Under the pieces are notes generated by a model, which saw nothing but the letters and a program-made list of their open reading frames with translations, did not search any database and was not told the DNA's origin. A program made the translations under genes and the position numbers. Shown here piece after piece: positions 1 to 6,578 of a DNA stretch of 64,000 nucleotides. This DNA is from Chloroflexota bacterium (GTDB taxonomy: Bacteria; Chloroflexota; Limnocylindria; Limnocylindrales; CSP1-4), in the NCBI GenBank assembly GCA_021786265.1, contig JAJYNP010000005.1, forward strand, positions 1 to 64,000, given 5' to 3'. Numbering within the stretch: position 1 is the first letter of the stretch; each line of letters starts with the position of its first letter.

Positions 1-126
1 GGTCACCTACGCGTTACTCAGCCGTCCGCCACTAGCCTCCGAGCAAGCCCGAAGACTCGTACGACTTACATGTCTCATGCACGCCGCCAGCGTTTATCCT
101 GAGCCAGGATCAAACTCTCCGAAAAG
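1..126 (-). rRNA. rrs: 16S ribosomal RNA, 5' end only
   Basis: The reverse complement carries the universal 16S 5' sequence (AGAGTTTGATCCTGGCTCAG beginning at 118), followed by AACGCTGGCGGCGTGC and, near the window edge, the GGCGGACGG...GAGTAACGCGTAGG block. Transcription runs leftwards out of the window, so only about 126 nt are present. The mature 5' end is placed about 8 nt upstream of AGAGTTTG by analogy with E. coli. The stretch ATGAGACATGTAAGTCG differs slightly from the usual CTAATACATGCAAGTCG, which should help in placing the organism. Confidence 0.97.
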
Positions 127-247
127 ATGCCGACCTCACGGTCGGACTTGATCTCGGGGTTCGTCTACCCGCTCACGCTTACCGGATTTCCTGCCACTCT
201 TCACTTGTTAAGGTGCAGCGTCCGTGCCGTCGGAGGCCTCGCGGCGC

Positions 248-285
248 AACCCCCATATATTGAGGGTTCGCGACTCTGGTGTCAA
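248..285 (-). promoter_or_regulatory. Promoter of the rRNA operon
   Basis: On the minus strand a perfect TTGACA (285-280) is followed after 18 nt by AATATA (261-256), or by the overlapping TATATG, pointing at the 16S gene. This predicts transcription start near 248 and a leader of about 120 nt. The leader contains GCACCTTAACA (216-206), similar to the core of an antitermination boxA (CTTTAACA); that resemblance is tentative. Confidence 0.7.
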
Positions 286-591
286 CCGCGCGTCGTTCCC
301 CACCGGAGGCGGGGTGGACGGCCGGCGGCGGTTCGGTGCCGCTGCCGCCCATGCGATGACCGGTACGGTCGTTCTGTCTGGGCCGGGCGCTCCCGTCCAC
401 CCTCGCGGGTCGACCCCCCGGAGCAACCCCTGGGACTGACGGGTCCCGCCAGTCCCGCGTCGCCGTCTGTCCGGCGGGCGCGAGGTGGGACATTAGCGGC
501 TCCACCGCCTGCTGTCAAACGCCGCTGTGTCGGGCGTCGATCACGGCCGGGCGGTCGTGCCAGCAGGTGGGCCGCCCGGTCGGCCCGGGGG
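286..591. other. Non-coding stretch upstream of the rRNA operon
   Basis: No credible gene. The open frames here are Arg/Pro-rich, lack ribosome sites and contradict one another. Apart from the promoter-like pair at 490-518 I see no repeat or RNA structure I can name. It separates the recR operon from the co-directional 16S gene. Confidence 0.6.
490..518 (-). promoter_or_regulatory. Possible second, upstream rRNA promoter
   Basis: On the minus strand TTGACA (518-513) lies 17 nt before TAATGT (495-490). The -35 is perfect and the -10 weak. It lies between the end of the recR-linked membrane gene and the 16S promoter, so it could be a tandem rrn promoter. The -10 is too poor for more than moderate belief. 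Confidence 0.35.
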
Positions 592-777
592 TCAGATGGG
601 ACTCTCCTCCACCAGGAGGATGAAGGCGGCCGCGCTGAGCCAGCAGAGGAGCGCGAGCTCCACCGACGCGGTCGCACCCACGAACGAGACCAGGAGCCAC
701 AAGAGCACGGCACCGAGCACGAGGGCGGCTCCCGCCTTGGACAGGCGCAACAGCATTTCGCCGACCAGGTTGCTCAT
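592..777 (-). CDS. Small two-helix membrane protein downstream of recR
   Basis: A 61-residue protein with two hydrophobic segments, roughly residues 15-33 (GAALVLGAVLLWLLVSFVG) and 38-56, and a short charged N-terminus. Its ATG overlaps the recR stop codon as ATGA, so it is translationally coupled to recR as the last gene of dnaX-ybaB-recR. No family is recognised. The overlap and the clean transmembrane pattern argue that it is real; it could be an inner-membrane accessory protein of unknown role. Confidence 0.65.
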   Translation of the reverse strand: MSNLVGEMLLRLSKAGAALVLGAVLLWLLVSFVGATASVELALLCWLSAAAFILLVEESPI

Positions 778-1406
778 CGTTCCACGGCCTCCTCCACCGC
801 GCGCCGTCCCTGCAACGCTCGCACCAGCGTCACCTCGTCGGCGTACTCGAGGTCGCCGCCCACCGGGATCCCCCGGGCGATCCGAGTGACGGCCCCCACG
901 TGACCGTCCAGCCGTTCGGCCAGGTAGAGCGCCGTCGCCTCGCCCTCCAGCGTCGGGTTGGTGGCCAGGATCACCTCGACGAAGGGCTGGCCTCCCGCTT
1001 CGGCGGCGCGAACGCGGTCGAGCAGCTCGCGGACCCGCAGCTGGTCCGGCCCGATCCCGTCCATCGGCGAGATCGCGCCGTGGAGCACATGGTACCGGCC
1101 GCGAAACGCGCCGGTTCGTTCGAGCGCGAGGACGTCGAGCGCGTCCTCGACCACGCAGAGCCGGCCGGCATCGCGGCCGGCGTCGAGACAGATGGGGCAG
1201 AGCGGACCCGTGCTGATGTTGAAGCAGGACTGGCAGAACACGACCTGCTCCTTGACCGCGACGAGGGCCGAGGCGAGCGCCCGAGCCTCACTCTCGGGAC
1301 CGCGCAGCAGGTGGTACGTGAGCCGCTGCGCCGTCTTGGGTCCGATGCCGGGCAGGCGGGCGAACGCCTCGATGAGACGGGCGACGGGCTCGACGACGAC
1401 GCTCAC
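774..1406 (-). CDS. recR: Recombination mediator RecR
   Basis: A 210-residue protein of usual RecR length. RecR works with RecO, and RecF where present, to load RecA on SSB-coated single-stranded DNA at gaps. Visible features in order: helix-hairpin-helix FARLPGIGPKTAQRL near residue 16, a four-Cys zinc finger (CQSC...CPIC, about 58-73), and a Toprim domain with ATNPTLEGEATA, followed by the ARGIPVGGDLEYAD region. The GTP/ATP-free architecture and the neighbours (ybaB 7 nt upstream, dnaX before it) are classic for the dnaX-ybaB-recR operon. The stop overlaps the start of a small membrane gene. Confidence 0.97.
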   Translation of the reverse strand: MSVVVEPVARLIEAFARLPGIGPKTAQRLTYHLLRGPESEARALASALVAVKEQVVFCQSCFNISTGPLCPICLDAGRDAGRLCVVEDALDVLALERTGAFRGRYHVLHGAISPMDGIGPDQLRVRELLDRVRAAEAGGQPFVEVILATNPTLEGEATALYLAERLDGHVGAVTRIARGIPVGGDLEYADEVTLVRALQGRRAVEEAVER

Positions 1407-1413
1407 GGACGCC

Positions 1414-1719
1414 TCACATCCCCGGCAGCCGGAGGCCGCCAGTGACGGCCGACATCTTCTGCTCCGCCGTTCGTCGGGCTGAGCCGATCGCCTCGTTGAC
1501 CGCCGCCAGCACCAGGTCCTGCAGCATTTCGACGTCGTCCGGATCGACCACGCCAGGGTCGATCGAGATCGAGATGAGATCCTGCTTGCCTGTCGCGACC
1601 GCCTTCACGGCCCCGCCGCCGGCGGACCCCTCGACCCGCAGGGTTTCCAGCTCGGCCTGCACGCGCGCGAGCTGTGCCTGCATCTGCTGCGCCATCTTGG
1701 CCAGGTTCCCGAAGCTCAT
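1414..1719 (-). CDS. ybaB: YbaB/EbfC family nucleoid-associated protein
   Basis: A 101-residue small DNA-binding protein of the YbaB/EbfC family, known as a dimeric, sequence-lenient nucleoid protein. It begins with the family's Met/Gln-rich helix (AKMAQQMQAQLARVQAELE), followed by the GGAVKAVATGKQDLISISID strand block and a helix with DLVLAAVNEAIGSAR. It sits between dnaX and recR, its usual place. The start ATG is preceded by GAGGGAGCC, a good ribosome site. Confidence 0.95.
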   Translation of the reverse strand: MSFGNLAKMAQQMQAQLARVQAELETLRVEGSAGGGAVKAVATGKQDLISISIDPGVVDPDDVEMLQDLVLAAVNEAIGSARRTAEQKMSAVTGGLRLPGM

Positions 1720-1762
1720 GGCTCCCTCCTCAGTCGATCAGGCGTGCGAGGCCAGTGGGCGC

Positions 1763-3550
1763 TCATTCCACGTCCGCGGCATCCGCGAGGTCGCCGGCAA
1801 AGACGCGGCGGGCCGCGTCGAGGTTCGCACGTCCGATGGCCTCGTGGGGCAGGGGCGGGAGCGCCTCCAGGTTCGTGGCGATACAGCGGATTCCGAGCTC
1901 GATGCCGACGACGGTCGATATCGCATCCTCGAACGCGGCGTGCCGCTGCTCGGCCTTCTCGCGCAAGAACGCCTTGTCCTCGGGAAAGCCCAGGACCACG
2001 ACCCGACCGTCGAGACGGACGGGCCGGCAGACCTCGGCCAGTGGCTTGACGAGCGGCGTCCGCGAGAGGGCGACGACGATCGCCGGCCAGCCCGCGCGCA
2101 CGCGCCCGAGGAGCTCGTCGGGGGTCGTGTCGGCACGGGCAGCGCCCGCGGCGTCGGTGCCGGTACGGATGGGCTCGTGAGCCGGTCCACCCGTGGGGGG
2201 TGTCGGCACGGGCGCTGCGGCGGCCTCCGTGCGCGGTGCGGCGGACGCTGGGGCCGGCCCGTGCACGGGGGCAGTGCGCGGTGCCGGCGTGGCGGGCGTC
2301 GCAGCCGTGCCGTCGGCGCCGCCACGTTCTGCCGCTGGCTCCGGCGGTCGCGCTGCCTGAGGTCGAGCTTGCGGTCCAGGGCGCGGCTGACCTTCCGGCC
2401 GCGGCTTCGCAACGACGGCACCGGGAGACGCCGGCGAGGCGCTCGCCGTCCGCGCCTCCGGGGCGGCCGCGGGCGCGCTCCTCCCGAGCAACAGCAGCTC
2501 GAGCTGGAGTCGCTGCCCGCCCCCGCCGGTCCTGGACGCGTCGATCGACGCGAGGCCGCGCGCGGCCGACGCCAGCTCCGCCACGGACCGAGCCGCGAAG
2601 TCCTGGGGTAGGGGCTCGGACGCCAGCCGGGCGAACAGGAGGTGCCGCAGCCGCTCGATCGCCTGGTCCGTCGCGAGCCGCAGATCCCGACCGGCGCTCT
2701 CGAGTCGGTCGAGCACCCGGACGCCTGCCAGCGCGTCGCCGTCCAGCAGCGCGACCAGGAAGGCGTCCACCTCGGCCGAAGCCGCCATCCCCAGCTGTGC
2801 ACGCACGCCGTCCGCGGTCAGCGGGTCGGACTCGGTGCTCAGCAGCTGGTCCAGCATCGACTCCGCGTCGCGCATGCCCCCGGCGGCAAGCTCGGCCACC
2901 AGCCGGACCGCGTCTGGCTCGGCCGTCCGTCCGTCGTCCGCCAGGATCCGGTCGAGCTTCCCGCCGATCTCGTCCACGCTGAGCGGGCGGAACGTGAAGC
3001 GCTGCACGCGCGAGAGCACAGCGGGCCGGATCTGGGTGGGGTCGGTGGTGCAGAACACGAAGAGCACGTGCGGGGGTGGCTCCTCGAGCGTCTTCAGCAG
3101 GACGTCCCAGCCCTCCTTGATGCGCTGTACCTCGTCGATGATGAAGACCTTGCGGCGCAGGTCCGAGGGTGCCGTGTGCACGCGCGGCAGCAGCTCGCGC
3201 ATGTCGCTCACCGTGTTGTTCGAGGCCGCGTCGAACTCGGCGACGTCGAGCGCCGTCCCCTCGCGGATCGCCTCGCAACTCGGGCACTCGTCACACGGCT
3301 CGCCGTTCCGCAGGCTGGTGCAGTTCACGGCCTTCGCGAGGATCCGCGCCATCGAGGTCTTGCCGGTCCCCCTGGGACCGACGAAGAGATAGGCGTGACC
3401 CACGCGTCCGAGCCGCACGGCGTTCCGGAGGGTCTCGACCACCGCCGCCTGGCCCACGATCTGGGCGAAGGTCTGGGCTCGCCAGCGCCGGTAGATCGCC
3501 GTGTGCGGGCCGGCGCCGGAAGAGACGGGCGACGAGGAGGTGGGGGTCAT
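1763..3550 (-). CDS. dnaX: DNA polymerase III subunit gamma/tau
   Basis: A 595-residue clamp-loader ATPase. The N-terminal AAA+ module shows Walker A GPRGTGKTSMA near residue 60, a Cys-rich zinc site (C-NGEPCDECPSC) just after it, Walker B-like VFIIDEVQ, and the sensor region CTTDPTQIRPAVLSRVQRF. A long Ala/Pro-rich linker (about 360-470) separates it from a C-terminal tau-like domain (DELLGRVRAGWPAIVVALSRTP) that should bind the polymerase. It is first in the dnaX-ybaB-recR operon. I saw no obvious slippery A-run that would make a separate gamma form. Confidence 0.97.
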   Translation of the reverse strand: MTPTSSSPVSSGAGPHTAIYRRWRAQTFAQIVGQAAVVETLRNAVRLGRVGHAYLFVGPRGTGKTSMARILAKAVNCTSLRNGEPCDECPSCEAIREGTALDVAEFDAASNNTVSDMRELLPRVHTAPSDLRRKVFIIDEVQRIKEGWDVLLKTLEEPPPHVLFVFCTTDPTQIRPAVLSRVQRFTFRPLSVDEIGGKLDRILADDGRTAEPDAVRLVAELAAGGMRDAESMLDQLLSTESDPLTADGVRAQLGMAASAEVDAFLVALLDGDALAGVRVLDRLESAGRDLRLATDQAIERLRHLLFARLASEPLPQDFAARSVAELASAARGLASIDASRTGGGGQRLQLELLLLGRSAPAAAPEARTASASPASPGAVVAKPRPEGQPRPGPQARPQAARPPEPAAERGGADGTAATPATPAPRTAPVHGPAPASAAPRTEAAAAPVPTPPTGGPAHEPIRTGTDAAGAARADTTPDELLGRVRAGWPAIVVALSRTPLVKPLAEVCRPVRLDGRVVVLGFPEDKAFLREKAEQRHAAFEDAISTVVGIELGIRCIATNLEALPPLPHEAIGRANLDAARRVFAGDLADAADVE

Positions 3551-3714
3551 CGGCTCCTGGAATCAGGGCGGGCAGCTGCCCGGGCGAGCCAATGATACGG
3601 GCCTCGAGCGACGCCGCAGGCCTGCGGCTCCGACCGAAGCCGGATCCCCGGGCGGCCCGGGCCGCCGATCCGGGAGAACCGGGGCAGGTGCGGCCGCCGG
3701 GGGACGATGTGCAG

Positions 3715-3984
3715 ACTGCCGTGCACCCTCCGTCGATCGGGGACGTCCCCGCGCTCGTGATGATGGCCGGCTCGGACCAGGCCGATCCGCGGCACCCGGC
3801 GAGCAGCGTTTATCGCTGCTTCCTTCCGGACCTGACGAGGTTCACGCGTCGCCGCTGCGCGGGACCCGATCCTCAACGTCGACCATCACCGGAGCCCTCG
3901 AGAACGCGGACCTCGGGAGGGGATTCAGCCCTGCTGGAGCGGATTGCAGGTACAGGGCACCGCTAGCTCCCCACCTAGCACGGC
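3715..3984 (-). ncRNA. ffs: Signal recognition particle RNA, large Gram-positive type
   Basis: The minus strand carries the universal SRP core GTCAGGTCCGGAAGGAAGCAGC (about 3836-3815) and, 5' of it, the Bacillus-type Alu-domain signature GGTGGGGAG...GGTGCCCTGTACCTGCAATCCGCT. The two ends pair: GCCGTGC at the 5' end matches GCACGGC near 3718-3724, closing a molecule of about 270 nt. Internal arms around GTGATGG and GATGATGGCC also pair. A -10-like TATCAT (3996-3991) predicts a start at about 3984, matching the RNA end. It lies upstream of dnaX on the same strand. Confidence 0.93.
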
Positions 3985-4136
3985 CCGCGGATGATACCTC
4001 GCCCGCGGCGGTGACGAGCGGACTCGCGCGTTGCCACCGCGCCCGCGGCGCAGCCGGAGGACGTGGCGAGCACGGACTCGTGCGAGACGATGGGCCGGCC
4101 GCGAAGAGCGAGAGCCGCCCGTGTCGTGCGGGAAGG

Positions 4137-4224
4137 TGGCGGAGAGGGCGGGATTTGAACCCGCGATGGGTTGCCCCATACCGCATTTCCAGTGCGGCGC
4201 CCTAGGCCACTAGGCGACCTCTCC
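4137..4224 (-). tRNA. tRNA-Ser(GGA)
   Basis: The minus strand forms a cloverleaf with acceptor GGAGAGG/CCTCTCC, anticodon stem CCGCA/TGCGG, loop CTGGAAA (anticodon GGA, reading UCC/UCU), a long variable arm typical of serine tRNA, T loop GTTCAAATC, discriminator G and an encoded CCA. It lies 24 nt downstream of another serine tRNA on the same strand, so the two are probably transcribed together. Confidence 0.96.
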
Positions 4225-4248
4225 GCGGGCGTCGGCGATCGGTGCGAA

Positions 4249-4334
<86 letters not shown>

Positions 4335-4516
4335 GCGCGAGAGGATACCAAAGGCCGGAGGCCTCCACCGCCGGCGGGGAGCCGCCACGCGACACGCATC
4401 CCCGGGGACGCTGCTGTCCGGTTCGAAGCGTCTGGCCGTGACGCGACCACGCCCTCGTGCGATGCCCTGCCCGGTTCGCGGCGGTCAACCACGACGCCGA
4501 CCGGGCGCCGCGCTGG

Positions 4517-4984
4517 TCAGCCCTCGGCGGCTCGTCCGGCCTCGGCCCGCGCCACCGCGCGGCCGCGGAGATCCTCGACCTCCTCACGCCGGATCCCCGA
4601 CACCACCCGCAGGCGGCGCCGAAGCCCGGGGCTCTGGGCCAGCTGGACGGCCCCGCCTGCTGCCCCGTTGGCATCATCGGGTGCCGCGAAGACCAGCGTC
4701 TCGACGTCGGCCTGCAGCAGGGCGCCCACGCACATCGCGCACGGCTCGACGGTCGTGAAGATCGTCACGTCGGCCAGCCGGTCCCGCCCCAGCCGCCTGG
4801 CCGCCTCCCGGATCGCACCCATCACCGCGTGGGCGGTCGGGTCGCCGGTCTCCCGGACTCTGTCGCGGGCTCGTGCCACCATCGCCTCGTCGACCACGGC
4901 GACCGCCGCGCACGGTGGTTCACCCTGTTCGACGGCGACCTGGGCCTCCGCGAGGGCTTCGCCCATGAAGAGCTCGTAGTTCAC
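4517..4984 (-). CDS. TadA/CDA-family nucleoside deaminase homologue lacking the catalytic Glu
   Basis: A 155-residue protein of the zinc deaminase fold (tRNA-adenosine or guanine deaminase-like). The zinc ligands are visible: His52 in TAHAV and Cys82/Cys85 in VEPCAMC. The family's active-site HAE has become H-A-V: the codon at 4825-4823 is GTG (Val54) where the proton-shuttling Glu should be. The N-terminal PVGAVLV-like strand is also altered (EPPCAAVAVVD). The start is GTG at 4984; the longer upstream frame is a shadow of pfk. It is divergent from pfk. It is placed by fold only; the missing Glu makes ordinary deaminase activity doubtful. Confidence 0.75.
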   Translation of the reverse strand: MNYELFMGEALAEAQVAVEQGEPPCAAVAVVDEAMVARARDRVRETGDPTAHAVMGAIREAARRLGRDRLADVTIFTTVEPCAMCVGALLQADVETLVFAAPDDANGAAGGAVQLAQSPGLRRRLRVVSGIRREEVEDLRGRAVARAEAGRAAEG

Positions 4985-5131
4985 CCGGCGATCATACAGG
5001 CGCCCGTTGGCACCAGTACCATGCGGGCGGCACGATCGACCTGATGGCACCGGTCGGATCGCCGCTGGTGCGGGTCGTCTCGCCCCAGGACGACGATCGA
5101 CCGCGCCGTCGCCCACGAGGAGACAATCGCC

Positions 5132-6307
5132 GTGACATCGCACAGGATCGGGATCCTGACCGGTGGTGGTGACGTCCCGGGACTCAACTCCGTCATCAAG
5201 AGCGTCACGTTCCGGGCGACCGAGCTCGGCTACGAGGTCTTCGGGATCCGCCGCGGCTGGGAGGGGCTCACCCACATGAAGCCGGGGCCGGAGCTCGACC
5301 CGGAGTACGTGGTGAAGCTCGACCGCCTGAACACCCGGACGATCGACCGCACCGGCGGCACCTGGCTCCACACGTCGCGGACGAACCCGCGCAAGATGGG
5401 CCAGTCGACGCTTCCGTCGACGGTGGCGCCGGACCGCCTTGCCCCGATGGAGACCTCGGAGGGCGTGTACGACCTGACCCCGGTGGTGCTCGACAACATC
5501 GAGCACCTGGGCCTGGACTACCTGATCCCCATCGGCGGAGACGACACTCAGAGCTTCTCGCACGCGCTCGTTCGCGCCGGCGTGCCGCTCATCGGCATCC
5601 CCAAGACCATGGACAACGACGTCCAGGGGACCGAGTACTGCATCGGGTTCTCCACCGCGATCGACCGGGCCAAGGAGCTCATCAACCGGCAGCGGACCAC
5701 GCTCGGCTCGCACGAGCGGATCGGCGTCTTCCGGATCTTCGGGCGCGACGCGGGGTTCACCGCGCTGCTCACGGCGTACGTCACCTCGACCCGCTGCGTG
5801 ATCCCCGAGGCTCCCTACGACCTGGACCTGCTGTGCAGCCTGCTCGAGGAGGACAAGCGCCGCAACCCCAGCCGCTACGCCATCATCGTGACCGCCGAGG
5901 GTGCGATCTGGGAGGGTGGCGCGCTGGCCGAGTACGGCGACGTGGACAGCTTCGGCCACCGCCACAAGGTGAACGTCGCGGAGGCGCTGGCAGACGAGAT
6001 CAAGCGGCGCACCGGCGAGGACGCAGTCGCCAGCGAGCTCACCTACGACCTGCGGAGCGGCGAGCCGGACGGCGTCGACACGATCGTGGGGATCACGTTC
6101 GCGAACATCGCCATGGACCTCATCGAGGAGGGGCAGACGGGGCGCATGACGGCGATCCTCGGCGGCACCTTCACGCACAGCCCGCTGCCGGATCCGAAGC
6201 TCGGACCGCGCAAGGTGGACGTCGCAACGATGTACAACATGGAGCGGCTACGGCCTCAGTACGGGGGCCGTTCCGGCCGGCCGATGCTTCTGGTGACGGC
6301 CGACTGA
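5132..6307 (+). CDS. pfp: 6-phosphofructokinase, probably pyrophosphate-dependent
   Basis: A 391-residue PFK-family enzyme that phosphorylates fructose 6-phosphate at position 1. The phosphoryl-donor site reads GGDDT (ATP enzymes have GGDGS) and the catalytic loop PKTMDND (ATP enzymes PGTIDND). The Asp and Lys at these places are the known marks of PPi-dependent PFK, which also works in the gluconeogenic direction. Other family blocks: ILTGGGDVPGLN at the N-terminus and FGRDAGFTA. The GTG start at 5132 is preceded by GAGGAGAC. No other glycolytic gene is adjacent; the H+-pyrophosphatase at 23.3 kb fits the same PPi economy. Confidence 0.93.
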   Translation: MTSHRIGILTGGGDVPGLNSVIKSVTFRATELGYEVFGIRRGWEGLTHMKPGPELDPEYVVKLDRLNTRTIDRTGGTWLHTSRTNPRKMGQSTLPSTVAPDRLAPMETSEGVYDLTPVVLDNIEHLGLDYLIPIGGDDTQSFSHALVRAGVPLIGIPKTMDNDVQGTEYCIGFSTAIDRAKELINRQRTTLGSHERIGVFRIFGRDAGFTALLTAYVTSTRCVIPEAPYDLDLLCSLLEEDKRRNPSRYAIIVTAEGAIWEGGALAEYGDVDSFGHRHKVNVAEALADEIKRRTGEDAVASELTYDLRSGEPDGVDTIVGITFANIAMDLIEEGQTGRMTAILGGTFTHSPLPDPKLGPRKVDVATMYNMERLRPQYGGRSGRPMLLVTAD

Positions 6308-6578
6308 CGGCGCGTCCACGGCGGCCGGATGCCGCCCGGGTGCCACCCTTCCGCACCGCGCGGAGAGGTCGCGTAGAGGCCTGGTGGGGCCGTTTACCAG
6401 ACCGACGCCAGTGGCGTCAACCGCCTCGGGCTCTCTGCACGAACTCAACGGTTTGCGCCGCCTTGCTGCCGTCTGACGCCACTTCTGCAAGGATCCTGTC
6501 CATCGCCGCCCCGGTCGGCTCCCGGTCGCTCCGCCGGCAGGGATCGCACCGCAACCCCGTCTGCATTCGCCATCCAAC
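6308..6578. other. Gap between convergent pfk and lipoprotein gene
   Basis: No gene. It contains GACGCCAGTGGCGTC (about 6402-6416), a near-perfect palindrome, and a second, inverted copy of the ten bases AGTGGCGTCA inside CTGACGCCACTT about 60 nt further on. Together these could fold into a long-range stem, perhaps a two-way terminator; there is no T-tract. Confidence 0.4.

Noticed and set aside
4985..6178. N-terminal extension of the deaminase homologue
   Set aside because: The open frame opposite pfk has no deaminase-family sequence and no ribosome site; pfk on the other strand is unmistakable.
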